From positions 85,434,441-85,498,440 of the forward strand of contig NC_088914.1 of NCBI RefSeq assembly GCF_963576675.1: a stretch of 64,000 nucleotides of DNA, written 5' to 3'. This DNA comes from Euphorbia lathyris (Eukaryota > Streptophyta > Magnoliopsida > Malpighiales > Euphorbiaceae). Both the position numbers and the translations under genes were made by a program. The notes beneath the pieces were generated by a model that saw only the letters and a program-made list of their open reading frames with translations, had not been told where the DNA came from and did no database searches. The stretch's first letter is position 1, and each line of letters starts with the position of its first letter. Positions 21,671 through 32,229 of this stretch are shown here, piece after piece.

Positions 21671-23645
21671 TGTTTTTTTTTTTTTTTTGGTAGGAAAGGA
21701 AAGGAAAAGAACAAACAAGAACACCTAACTCGGGATCAGTCTAGGAAGGCTGACCCCAACCCTATCCTCGAGAAGAATAGACAAAAGAGAAGAAGGAGGA
21801 ACAGAAAGGATAGACACACCTAACATCCCTCCATGGCCAGCAGCAGCCAAGCGATCCGCCACGCGGTTTTGCTCCCTATAAACATGGGAGAAGCTAAGAG
21901 CCTCAAAGGCAGGATGAAGCCTCAAAATAGCTTTGATAAGATTCTGGCTATTCAGACCAACAGCCTGTCTATCAGTAATCATGTTAATCGCCTCCAAATT
22001 GTCAGACTCCACCGAAAGTCTCTTAACACCCATGCGAATGGCAAGTTTAATACCTGACAGAATACCCCAAAGCTTCGCAGAGAAGGACGAGCCCAACCCC
22101 AAGTTATGGGTAAACCCAGCCAGCCAAGCGCCACCAGCATCCCGAAGAACTCCTCCAGCGGCAATTCTGCCATTGCTAAGACAAGAGCCATCCGCGTTTA
22201 ACTTCACAACCCCTTCACTAGGCTTACTCCAACCAACTAACTGGACAACTTTATCCGGGAGGGGGCTACCAAGGGGCTCCCCTTCAAAGCTATTCAAAAT
22301 AACAGAGAGCTTTTTCGAGAAGTAATCAAGTAAATGCGGAATAAGGCAAATCTTACCGGCAAAAAGCTCTTCATTCCTCCATTTCCAAATTTGGTGACAA
22401 ACAATAGCGAAGAAAATGTCACCATGCTCTCTGCTGGCCAACACCTTCCCATTGGCACCATCAGTGAACCAGTCAACCTCAGAATAAGCCATAAAAGAAA
22501 GAAGGGTATGGTGAGGGAGAATCCCTTCCCAAATCTTTTTACTGTTAGGGCAATCCCTCAAGGCATGGCACAAGGTTTCCACATGACCTCTGCATCTACT
22601 ACAGGTTCCTGACTCAGCCAAATGCCTTCTGTGCCTATCCGCATTAGTGAGCAGCCTATCCTTGACGCCCAGCCACAGAAAGCTCCTAATACGATAAGGG
22701 ACTTTAAGGGCCCAAATGGACTTCCAAATTTCTAAGGGAGGATCCACCCTATTAGAAGAAAAAGCTTCATAGGCCGATTTACATGAGTAAATGCCATTAT
22801 TCGTCAGGGCCCAGCAGTGTCTATCCTTATCCTCCTCCTGATTGCTAATCTTGACTCCTCTAATCTTAAGGAGGGACTCCAGGCTAAGGTAAGAAGCGAA
22901 CTTAGACCAGATCCAATCTCCCTCCGAGTCCACCACATCAGCCACTCGCCAGGAACGAATATCATTAGGCGGAGGAGAGCTACACACCTCAATCAGCGGC
23001 TTATCACCAATCCAGATGTCATCCCAGAAGCTAATGGATTTACCATTACCCACCTCCAGACCAATCCCCGTGCAGAACTCTGCAAAAACGGCGCTAAGCC
23101 CTTTCCAAAGGAAGGAGCAGCTCGCAACCCTCTCCTTTGGACCGCCAAAAATTCTGTCTTTCCGATACTTGCCATACAGCAGACGAACCCAATGGGAGGA
23201 GGGGCATTGCCACATTCTCCAAAGAAGTTTCATTAAAAGGACTTTATTATTGTCCTTAGCTTGCCTTATACCCAGACCCCCCCTGCATTTAGGCTGGCAG
23301 GCTTCCTTCCAAGGGACCAGGTGAACCTTCCTCCCCTCCCCAGACTCTCCCCAAAGAAAGCGCCGATTAATCTTATCCAGATCGTTAAGAACCGGCTCAG
23401 GGAGCTTACAGGCTTGCATTATGTGATTCGGAGCCGCGCAGTTCACAGACTGGATAAGGGTGAGGCGACCAGCAAGGGAATGAGAATTAGCTTTCCAGCT
23501 AGCACACGAACCATTAGTTTTATCCAGAATGTCTTTAAAGGAGGCTTTGGAAACTCTGTCACTATGAAGAGGGACCCCAAGATACTTCCCCAACGAGTTA
23601 GTCAAGGGAAAACCAGAGATCTCACTAATTTGTTTCATTTGTGGA
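21671..23645 (-). mobile_element. 5'-truncated L1-type LINE
   Basis: A non-LTR retrotransposon 3' portion of about 2 kb. The minus-strand coding part is followed by a short 3' UTR and a poly(A) tail (T-run at 21671-21688). The endonuclease, and nearly all of the reverse transcriptase, are absent, which is typical of 5' truncation during target-primed insertion. I could not identify a convincing target duplication. Confidence 0.85.
21725..23638 (-). pseudogene. LINE ORF2 C-terminal part: RT thumb, zf-RVT and RNase H
   Basis: An uninterrupted 637-codon frame. Residues 1-130 match the region just after the LINE RT catalytic core (LGKYLGVPL, GRLTLIQSVNCAAPNHIMQ, WGE...GRKVHLVPW). Residues about 255-400 form the plant LINE zinc-binding domain, with Cys/His pairs in CSRCRGHVETLCHALRDC. 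Residues about 485-605 form an RNase H domain (LNADGSC, Glu missing or displaced at SAKLWGIL, VESDN, RVADRLA). The apparent Met start is internal. The frame is open along its whole length, so the insertion is probably young. It encodes no complete enzyme. Confidence 0.88.
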
Positions 23646-24432
23646 AATTAATTTTTTTTTTTAATTAGACGTGATATTTAGCTATTGAATTAGGATAAAT
23701 TACATCCATGCTTCCAAATTTTTCTCTTATTTTCTTTATGGCTCTCTGAACATCAAAATTCGACAAAAACGTCTCAAACTTTGCACTTTACTTTCTTTAT
23801 AACCTTTTTTGAGTGTTGACGATCTCAAAGTTACCGATGACAATTTCAAATTTAAAATTTTCAAGAATTAAAGTTCTTTAGAACTACATTTTTTTATGAA
23901 ATCGTCATTTTCGATTTTTTAAATCAAAATTTTATAATTTTTTTCTCTATAAACATTCAATTTCTCTCTTTAAACAAAACGACACGTAAGTGATTTCAAA
24001 ATAAAATAAAAAAAAAAAAAACTTCAAAAATTAAAGTTTTTTAGGGATGCAGATGAGCCAGAACCATGAGGCCCAGCTGAGAGAAAGGCCCAAGCGGAGT
24101 CTAAAAAATTTCTTAGTTATATAAGTAAAAACAAAATATGTTCAACATATTCATAATCATAATGAAATTTATGTAGTACATATATATATCAATACTTTTA
24201 TACTTATTTCCATCAAAAAATAATATTTTTATACTTATATATATTAATATAAAAAAATTATATTAATATTTTCAAATTAATCACATTATTATTATTATTA
24301 TGAATCTTGAAATTTTATGAAAATATTATATCCATAAAATTTATTAAATATGAAAAGTTTATATTTATAATTTTATATAGCTCTACTTCTAATTTTATAA
24401 TTTTAAATTATTCTTAATATATTTTTTTAATA
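23646..24432. other. AT-rich intergenic DNA
   Basis: No gene. About 23691-24030 resembles a truncated copy of the GGTAAATTACA MITE family. The rest is AT-rich. Confidence 0.4.
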
Positions 24433-25097
24433 GAAATTGGGACGAGGCAGAACTTTGGCTGGGTTAAAGTCAATGTGGACGGCTCTGCTTTTGGCACTCC
24501 TGGCGAGGCGGGAGCGGGAGGGATTTTCGCAACTATCGTGGCTTTTCCAAATGTTGTTTTGCTTTTTCTACCCCTCCTTCTTTTGCTTATATGGCTGAAT
24601 TGAGAGCCGTTATTTTCGCAATCGAACTTGCTTGGGAGAAAAATTGGCATCAGCTTTGGGTTTAGTCAGACTCCATGTACGTTGTTAATCTGCTTCGACA
24701 TCGTTCTATGGATGTTCCTTGGAGTATTCGACAAGAGTGGTTGCATTGTCTCAACATTTGCTCTAGGATGAACATTCTTTTTACTCACATCTTTAGGGAA
24801 TGTAATAGAGTTGCTGACGCATTGGCAAAGTTTGGAGTCTCTTCCCCCGTGATCAATTGGTGGCCTTCAGCTCATGCTTTTTGCCACAAGTTTATCAATG
24901 ATGACATTTGTAATATTTCTCATTTGCGTTTTTCTTGACATTTCCTAAACTTTTCTCCTTCCCCCTTCTTCTTGTTTGTTCTCCTTCCTTTTCTCTTGTT
25001 CAAACCTTCACCTTTTCTTTTATTAATATATTTTGGGTTTGCGAGTTCTTGGTCATTGGGTGCTCACCCTGTCCAAGTTCTGCCTCGTCCCAATTTC
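24433..25097 (+). mobile_element. LINE RNase H fragment bounded by a 21-bp inverted repeat
   Basis: The two ends (24433-24453 and 25077-25097) are perfect 21-bp inverted repeats containing ATTGGGACGAGGCAGAAC, beside a T-run on the left and an A-rich tail on the right. Between them on the plus strand lies an RNase H domain with frame breaks: VKVNVDGSAFG near 24465, then MAELRAVIFAIELAW, then SDSMYVVNLL and FRECNRVADALAKFG to 24937. The right end looks like a LINE 3' terminus. The left end would be an inverted copy of it. It could be a rearranged LINE insertion or a TIR element that captured LINE sequence. Confidence 0.7.
24460..24938 (+). pseudogene. RNase H domain of a LINE, broken
   Basis: The catalytic-type positions are recognisable: Asp in VNVDGS, Glu in MAELRA, Asp in SDSMY, Asp in VADALA. 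At least one frameshift (near 24570) and one TAG stop (at WV*SDS, near 24666) interrupt the frame. The C-terminal sequence after VADALAKFG matches plant non-LTR RNase H tails. Residues of RT are absent. Confidence 0.8.
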
Positions 25098-25455
25098 TAA
25101 AAAAGAAAAATAGAACAAGTTCTACGTTATTAAAGGTCTGCTTGATTTACTTGTTGTTTACTGAAAAATATATACTTTTATAAAATTTTAAACAGCAATT
25201 TTAACAGCAATTTTTGGAAAAATGTATACTAAATTAATAATAAAAACCTGACCTGAAATTCATAATGCTTCTGTGATGAACTGGTTTAAAACTATTAGTA
25301 GTATTGGACATAATATAAACTTTTAACTTGAAGGCCCAATGTAATGGAAGACCCAAACCAATTAAATCACAAACCTAACAAAGTTAATGGGCTGTAATTA
25401 TTTCGAAAAAAATAAATTTTAATATATGGCTGGTTCAACTTTTGTTGTTTTTGTT
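25098..25455. other. Intergenic, nothing recognised
   Basis: AT-rich with no ORF or clear repeat. Confidence 0.4.
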
Positions 25456-25940
25456 ACTGTATAATATAAAACAAATATAAAATAATAACGAATGAGCTGA
25501 GGTGTTACTTTCTCATTTTTTACTGATAAAAAATATAATCTAATATGTAATAAATTAATTTTAATTATATTATTATATTTATCTATAAAAATATTATTTT
25601 ATTCGGGTTATAGCTAAGAATTCTACAGAATTTAAATTAATCCCTAAATTCTCTCTAATTCTTAACATATTTATATGATATAAAATAGTAATGATAGAGC
25701 TCACATGTCACTTCTTTCTTTTTTACTGATAAAAATATAATATAATATCTTAATTTTAATTATATTATTGTATTTATATATAAAATGATTATTTAAAGTA
25801 AATATAAAAATAAAATAATAAAATTTAATTTAGATATCACATTTATATCATTAATTTTAATTATTAAATTATAATTTTTTTAATATTTATATGTCAAAGT
25901 GTATCTCTGTATCGCACGGGTCAAAAACTAATACATATAT
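25456..25940. mobile_element. Helitron-like non-autonomous element (degraded)
   Basis: Two head-to-tail ~190-bp units (about 25456 and 25678) share ATAATATAAAA, a GAGGTGTTACTT/CACATGTCACTT block and TTTTTTACTGATAAAAA. The right end TATCGCACGGGTCAAAAACTAAT resembles the common plant Helitron 3' end (hairpin with GCACGGGT, then CTAGT), here with the hairpin stem partly lost and CTAAT at the terminus. Classification is inferred. Confidence 0.4.
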
Positions 25941-26974
25941 ATTCATAGGTCTGGCTCGTGCCAAACCTAATCCAGTTTGACATATAAATTTTCTTTTTTT
26001 TTTGTCCAAAATCCACTATTCATATTGTTTGGGTTGGATCAGACTTGATAATATTAAAAAAGACTAATTCTCAAACTCATCCTAATCTAACCATTTCCAC
26101 TAATATATTTATATTAAAATTAAACTATAATTATAAATAAATGATAATAATAATATATGAAATTTAGTTAATTAATTCAATAAAACTCAATAATATTATC
26201 TTAAATGAACAACAACAAAAAAAAAAACATTTTCAACAAAATATTTAAATATAAAATATAGGTGATTAAATATGTACCTAAATAAATACATGCCTATTGA
26301 ATTCCTTTCTAATCATTCCCATCCCATCAAACATAACTTAGCAAGAATGGTAACAGATAAGATATCAAAAATAAATACTATTTTTAATTGTTTATTTTTG
26401 GTATTCGTCCGGTTCTATTCTATTATCCTAATGAATCTACATTTTGAATCTTATTTTCATACCATACAATTCATAACATTTACGAGTACATGTATCCGTT
26501 AAGAATCAACATATAAATCAAAGAACTATAAATTTACTGAAACATAAATAAAATAAATAATTCTATAAATTTAACAAACAAATTTAAAATTCAAATGCTA
26601 TAAAAAAAAAGTAAAAAACATTTAAATAAATAGTTTCCCTCAATATTTTTCATTTTTTTTCTTCCAATTTTTATCCGCATTTACCAACTCTTCATAGCTC
26701 ACAAAGGTAGTAGATATGAAAGGTATTCCATTTACGTCACATATCCCTTATGAGTATTTTGTTTTTAAAATTTCATTCTCATTCTTATTCCAAACTCTTT
26801 TACACAAAATTCAAGCAATCGCATTAGAATCGATACTCGCAAAATCCGTAATTATCATCCCTAACTTAGAGATAATATTAATAATAAAGATTGCATCTTT
26901 AACTAAAAAATAGAAAGAATCATCGGAGAGGAAGACAAACAACGATTTATGATTATAATAATGCTTCAAAATAT
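25941..26974. other. AT-rich intergenic DNA
   Basis: Nothing recognised; the small ORFs are chance. Confidence 0.4.
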
Positions 26975-27290
26975 AAAACTAATCTATATATAATATAAAA
27001 CAGTAACGATGGAAATGAGGTGTCACTTCCTCCTTTTTTAGTAATAAAAAATTTAATATATTAATTTTAATTTTATTATGTATATTTATCTATAAAAAGA
27101 TTATTTTATCTCATATATCTAAGAGTACTACAGAATTTAAATTAATCCTTAAAATCTCTCTAATTCTTTACATATCTATATATAATATAAAACAGTAATG
27201 ATGGAACTGAGGTGTCACTTTTTCCTTTTTTACTGATAAAAAATATAATATAATATATAATATATTAGTTTTTATTTTATTATTATATAC
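26975..27290. repeat. Second dimer of the ~190-bp AT-rich repeat
   Basis: Two direct copies beginning TCTATATATAATATAAAACAG (about 26979 and 27175) contain GAGGTGTCACTT and TTTTTTA.TGATAAAAA. They are homologous to the units at 25456-25810. The start TCTATATATAATATAAAA matches common plant Helitron 5' ends. No 3' Helitron end is visible here. Confidence 0.6.
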
Positions 27291-28029
27291 CGAAAATACC
27301 GAAAATTCCATATAAACTGTATTTGTGATTTTATTTTTTTTCTGAAATAGTATAAAAAGATGCTTCAAATATTGCTATTCGATTCTAGCTTTAATGTTTC
27401 GACGTAAAAACACTTAAAAAAATATTAATTTATAGTGTTTGATTGCTACTTTTTGACCTTATGTTTGCCTTCTCATTTTGAAAATGAGAATTTTCGGTGT
27501 TTGGTTAAACATCTCCTGTTGATTTTTATAGTTGAAAAGTAGTTTTTTTTATTATATAAAAACAGGTAATCTTTGCTCTTTAGAAAAGCGCAAACCGTAA
27601 AACAACAAACAACAATCAACAGTAAAACGAACAGACCCTTAGCCCCATAAATCATCAGTGTCCACCACAAACATATTTGTAAGTGAATTCTGAACCCGTC
27701 GCTACTGAAAACACCAATAAGAATCCAATTCTAACCAACAATGTCAAGTTTTCTCTATATAGAATAATAGCTAAAAACAATTCAATATCTATAAATAAGA
27801 ACAGCCAAAAAAAGAAAAAAAAAATGTTACTTCCCACAATTTCATCAACCCAATCTCTGATTCTTCATCTTCCAAGAATGGATTTCATTCTATAAAACAT
27901 CCAAACACAAAACAAATTTCCATAATCAGAACAGGAAAAAGAACACCCCTTTATTGCATATAGATAACATGAATTGATTAATTTAAAGAACAAAAAACTA
28001 CCTTTTTTCCTGATGAGAGAAATTGAAAT
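27291..28029. other. Downstream region of the TCP gene
   Basis: No further ORF supported. It would contain the TCP 3' UTR on the minus strand. About 27410-27600 has a diverged copy of the dispersed 'gtttgttg' MITE family. Confidence 0.4.
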
Positions 28030-29131
28030 TCAGTGCTGAGAATGAGGAGAAGAAGAAGAAGGCCTATCAGAAACAACACTTTGTTCTTCCTCCCCATGAA
28101 TTCGAGCCGGAATTCCGAAACCAGACAATCCCCAAGATTGATGAACATCTTGTGTTCTATGAGCATTCTGATGATCATCTGCACAAGAATTAACCATAGC
28201 AAGATCATTCCAAGCTCGAATCGAATTACCGAAACTGGACTGAAGGGTTCCCCTCTGAGAAAATTCTTGATCTTGGCTTATCAATGACAATGGTGGATTA
28301 AATCCCATCATTCTCTGCAAATTCCCCTCATAATTCTGATCCTGAAAAGGGTTAAGTGACAATCCAAGATCCTGATGATAAGCATTTCCTGAGTTTGAAT
28401 CATAATTCTGGAATGAAGCAGTGGAATTTGAAATTGGGAACAAAGATTTCATAGTGTCAGGATGAATTTGATGATGATGATCCAAATTTGGTGCAATAAA
28501 AGATGAGTATCCAGATGATTCAGATTGCTCAGGAATCACCATTTCAGCAGTAGCAGAAACAGCAACATTCTGATTTGATTCATCCATGTTTGTTGTTGAA
28601 TCAAATGGATGCCATGGAGGAAGCTCAGCAAGCTTATCAATGGAAGATTTTGCCTTTTTTATTAACCAATCCACAGCTTTGCTTGGTCTGTCATAACCTA
28701 ATCTATCTTGAACATCATAGAATTGTATTGCTGTATGTGCTGATAATCTCACCCTCCTGTCTCTAGGTCCTTTTGCTGTATAAACTTTGCTGTGCCTATC
28801 TTTTCGGCCCGTCGCCCGCACAATGTGCCCCCCTTGAACTTGCACAATTTCCCCTCCTGTCAAAACGGGTTATCCTGTTATAATCGTGTCTTACATGAAA
28901 TGCAATAAAAATGCTGTAAATTCATGTTGTTGTGTTAGAAATTGACAGCTTCGTGTCTCATATGATATGCAATAAAAATGAATTTTATGCTGTAAATTCG
29001 TGTTTTCGTGTTAGAAATTGACAGTGTTATAATAGTGTCTCACATGATATGCAATAAAAATAGGTTCTATGTAGTAGTAAATTCGTGTTGTCTTGTTAGA
29101 AATTGACAGTTTTACCGGTGCTTCCTTTCAT
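28030..29131 (-). CDS. CIN-type (class II) TCP transcription factor, TCP4-like
   Basis: Two-exon model: ATG at 29129-29131, exon 1 coding part 29116-29131, intron 28857-29115 (GT...AG), exon 2 28856-28030, giving 280 aa. The splice joins MKGST-G and GEIVQVQGG in frame, matching known TCP4-type N-termini. The TCP domain (about residues 22-80) contains the basic [20 protein letters not shown] region and the helix-loop-helix with [19 protein letters not shown]. The family binds GGNCCC-type promoter sites in the nucleus and promotes the switch from leaf-cell proliferation to differentiation. A miR319 site lies at about residues 206-213. There is no R domain, unlike TCP2/24. The C-terminal half is Ser/Gln/Asn-rich with the [14 protein letters not shown] motif of TCP3/4/10-like proteins. 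Confidence 0.92.
28235..28256 (-). promoter_or_regulatory. miR319 target site in the TCP coding sequence
   Basis: The plus-strand sequence here begins CTGGACTGAAGGG and continues TTCCCCTCT, so the mRNA is complementary to miR319 (which begins UUGGACUGAAGGG) at 12 of 13 5' positions, including the cleavage position 10-11. Location and encoded residues (RGTLQSS) match the known site in CIN-TCP genes. Post-transcriptional repression by miR319 is expected. Confidence 0.9.
28876..29112. repeat. Three-copy ~80-bp tandem repeat filling the TCP intron
   Basis: Three consecutive units (about 28884-28951, 28952-29033, 29034-29111) share GTGTCTYACATGATATGCAA, TGTAAATTCGTG and GTTAGAAATTGACAGT. They make up almost the whole 259-bp intron and repeat a TTGACAG sequence like the acceptor end at each unit boundary. 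Confidence 0.85.
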
Positions 29132-29244
29132 GCCTCCCCTCTTTCTTGATCTTGATGCATATTCTGCTATTTTTTCCCCATTTTTCTCCTGGTAAATTGG
29201 GGGATTTTGCTGAGTGAAATCCAGATTCTTTAATATCTTCTTGC

Positions 29245-29341
29245 CTGAAAAAAAAGGGGGAAAAAGATGTATTTCTTATTGTTTTTCTACAAATTTAAAG
29301 GTACTATCTTTATGATTTTTAATCTGCAAAATTCAGCAAAC
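29245..29341 (-). other. Probable 5' UTR intron of the TCP gene
   Basis: On the minus strand the donor AAG/GTTTGC (29341) and a strong polypyrimidine acceptor CCCCCTTTTTTTTCAG (29245) bound a 97-bp intron upstream of the ATG. The exon before it carries a short upstream ORF starting MAEIFGIRSF (ATG near 29390) that stops 5 codons after the splice. This model is inferred from splice signals alone. Confidence 0.45.
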
Positions 29342-29389
29342 CTTAATAGTGCAAGTGGTGAAGCTCCTGATCCCAAAAATTTCTGCCAT

Positions 29390-30136
29390 TGCCTTCTTCC
29401 CCAGCACTAGATCCAAAATTCACACAACACAAGGAATAATTTTAAAAATACCCACTAAACAAAATTCTTGATACCCAAAAGTTGAGGGCCAAGTTGATAT
29501 GTCAGAGAATGAAAAGGTGGGTTACTCAAAAAAAAATTGAGAAAGAAAGATTGAAACTTTTGAACTGGGTTTGTTCAAAAACATGGAAATTGAAGCAAAT
29601 AACTAGAAAGGGGGAATAAATGAGTGTACCCAGAAGATAAAAATGCAGACTTGGTAAGAGAGAAAGAGGGGTTTTGATGCTTCTGCAAAGGGTGTCAGAG
29701 TTAGGTCAGAAAGAGGAAAGAGAAAGAGGAAGATGAATTTTGATTTGTAGATGAAAACAAATGGAACAGTAACACTTTAAGTCACACAAACAAACCCATG
29801 TCTTATCTAGTTTACCTCTACTTGAATTCCAAACCTTTCTCTCTCTAGCTCTTGTATCTTTCTCTCTCTAGGTTTATTGCTACCAGAAATGAAAATTGTG
29901 TTGTGGGTTTGAAGAGTTGGAATTTGAGGGAGTGAAGGTTGGGTTTGAAGGGGTAAGTTTATAACTATGTGAGAGAAAAGAATTATTGTTTAGAGTGAGA
30001 AAGTTTGGAAGATGGTGATTTAGAAAATTGAAAATTCTATGAATATAGGATTGGTCCAGATGGGAGATCTAATTTTACATGTGCGTGAGAAAAGAAAAAT
30101 TAGTTAAATCGAACAAGTTTAAATTTTTTTCCGTGG
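29390..30136 (-). promoter_or_regulatory. Probable TCP promoter and 5' leader
   Basis: No ORF. On the minus strand this region is upstream of the TCP start and contains CT-rich tracts (for example 29690-29735 and 29838-29880), as often seen in plant 5' UTRs or core promoters. I cannot place a TATA box with confidence. Confidence 0.35.
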
Positions 30137-30338
30137 GTCCGTTTGTTTCAGTTATTCCTGTTTGCTGCTGCTGATAGACAGTAGATATTAGTTGTTTTTC
30201 TGCAAAAAAAAAAAAAAAAAAACAGATGTTTCGAAATTTTACCAAACACTTTCTTTCGAAATTTTACCAAACACTTTCTATCTCCTGTTTATTATTGAGA
30301 GGTAAAAAGCAATTCCGAAAAATGGAAACAAACGGCAC
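30137..30338. mobile_element. Small CCGTTTGTTTC-ended MITE
   Basis: About 200 bp with ends GTCCGTTTGTTTC and GGAAACAAACGGCAC. The interior has GATAGACAGTAGATATTAGTTG, CGAAATTTTACCAAACACTTTC (this block is duplicated here) and GGTAAAAAGCAATTCCGAAAAATGG. The same order recurs at 32944-33085, 33092-33254 and 38871-39060, so this is a dispersed family. Confidence 0.75.
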
Positions 30339-31413
30339 CGTATATATACATGTTATCATTTAAGTAGTCCATAATCAATTTTTACGTACCACTATAAAAA
30401 CTTCTTAAAATTAAGCTAAATTTTGACTATAAAAGTAAAATTGATTTATTTTCAATAAATTTAGAAAAAATTATCACCAATCATGTTTTAATCAAGTTAA
30501 ATTTTTGTATTTAAATACAAACTTAATGAGTTAATTAACAACTCTAAACCTTAATTTGTCGGAAACAGGGGCCAAAACCATCCATAGTAAAGGTAGTTTC
30601 AACGATTAGGGTCGAAATAATCCATAATAGGGGTGGTTACGACGGCCGTTAGGGCCTGAGCCCCCTCTAGGCCACCTCTATCTCCGCAACTTTAATTTTT
30701 CGAACTTTTTATTTTGAGAATGACATTAGTCATTTCAATTACATGAACAGTAAAACTTGTTATTATGTTAGTAAAGTACAAAGTTAAAGGTCCACAGTCT
30801 TCGATTTTGAAGTTTAAGCGTCATGTAAAAGTAAGCGTAAAGTTTAGTAATCATAAATGTAATTTATCCAAGATTTTTATATCCAATTTCAAAATTCAGT
30901 GGTTATAAAGAAAGTAAAACTAAAGTTAAAGGATCGTTAGTGTAATTTAACCAATAGAATAGGAGAGAGTATGAAAAGGGAAGTTTATTTTCTTTGATAC
31001 CCACTTGGGTATGATAATGATATCTAACAGCTTTATTTTATTTTTATTTTATTTATATTATTTATTTATGTACTTTAGTTTTGCAATATTAAGATAAATA
31101 TGCGTGTGTGGTTTCACTAAAAAGAAAGGACAAATATACTTCCATCAGACACACTTTTCTTTGCTTCCTTTGTACTCCTCCAATCATCACTTCAACTATG
31201 CCTCTACATTTATATATATAAAAAATAAAAACTTTATATTATAATTCTTATGAAATGTGCATTCAAGTACAACAAATTCTTATATTCTCTTAACATATGT
31301 ATTCTTAATCTGTACTTTCCCTCTTAAAATACTGTTTCTAATAATGTTTTTTTAGGTAAGGCATAGTTAATAACTTTTCTTATATGCTTTTGTTTAACGA
31401 AAGTCGCGTGTCA
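30339..31413. other. AT-rich intergenic DNA
   Basis: No gene. About 30670-30960 (ATAAATGTAATTTATCC and 'gtggttataaagaaagtaaa') is another decayed member of the GGTAAATTACA Mutator-like MITE family. Confidence 0.4.
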
Positions 31414-31660
31414 TTTAGAAGAAGGAGAAATCGTAATAAGATTTCAGTAGGTGAACCTGCGGAAGGATCATTGTCGGAACTTGCACAATAATACTACTTT
31501 TGGACATATTTGTAAACCGAGGAGTCGATGCCGGATTCGTTCAGCATCCATCTCTCATCGAGGCCTATGCGGGGGGTACGGGCGCACGCTCTATGTCATG
31601 CCCTCCGCATCTTCTGTTCAAGGCCTCCTAAAAAAACCCCAACGTTAGAAGCGCTAAGGA
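31414..31660 (+). pseudogene. 18S rRNA 3' end plus ITS1 fragment
   Basis: 31414-31473 matches the last ~60 bases of plant nuclear 18S rRNA, including GGTGAACCTGCGGAAGGATC. The differences I see are mostly G-to-A or C-to-T, for example AAATCGTAATAAGATTTCAG for the usual AAGTCGTAACAAGGTTTCCG. It is followed by ITS1-like DNA starting TTGTCGGAAC and containing the conserved ITS1 motif GCGCTAAGGAA (31650-31660). 5.8S is not recognisable. This is a dispersed, methylation-decayed rDNA fragment, not an active array. Confidence 0.8.
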
Positions 31661-32068
31661 ATTGCAAACGGAAAGATCGCACGAGTAGGAAATCGGTGTG
31701 GAAAGGAAAAAGAATTTCATCTCCTTCCTTTTGAAGGGAGGTTTAGAAAAATCCTATTGATTATAGCTTTTTCCAGATCTTGAAAAAAAGTCGAGACTTT
31801 TAAATTAAGTTTTGAATTAGTGGATGCTAGAATGAGAATGAAGTTTTCATTATGTGCATGTTGTTCCCTTTGCTTGGCTCTTCCTCTAAAGGATTGTTGT
31901 GTAATAAGAATTGGAATGAAAATATCGTTTAATTCGTAGATTTTGGAAAAAAAAGGAAACATATTCTCGACTTTTCTTTTTATCGAAATCGGGACTCGGT
32001 GAAGTAGATATGGTTGTGAAGATATGGACTACCTGATCTATCCAACAACTATTCCATCCTCATTGTCC
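31661..32068. other. Unassigned sequence between rDNA-like and plastid-like pieces
   Basis: No gene. It may contain further decayed rDNA or organelle DNA, but I cannot assign it. Confidence 0.3.
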
Positions 32069-32100
32069 ATCTGACGGAGCAATGCCGCGTGGAGATAGAA
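32069..32100 (+). pseudogene. Plastid 16S rRNA fragment
   Basis: CTGACGGAGCAATGCCGCGT and the following GGAGATAGAA match the conserved 16S rRNA region near position 360 of plastid and bacterial 16S. The flanks do not continue as 16S, so this is a small decayed nuclear copy. Confidence 0.6.
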
Positions 32101-32229
32101 ATTCTATGCTCTTTAGCACGACATTTTGACTCTCGCGTGTCTACTATTTTACTACTAATGCATCTTTAAAGTGGATTTTTTTGGTTTATCATATTCATGC
32201 ATTTACGGCTCAGGTGACGTTATTGATAC

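Noticed and set aside
21640..23665. Target duplication for the LINE (GAAATTAA or ATTTG near both ends)
   Set aside because: Matches are short, AT-rich and not adjacent to both termini.
22817..23668. Plus-strand ORFs opposite the LINE
   Set aside because: Antisense shadows of the LINE zf-RVT/RNase H frame.
31451..31962. Small ORFs around 31451-31962
   Set aside because: The first overlaps the 18S-ITS1 fragment; the others show no domain or codon bias.
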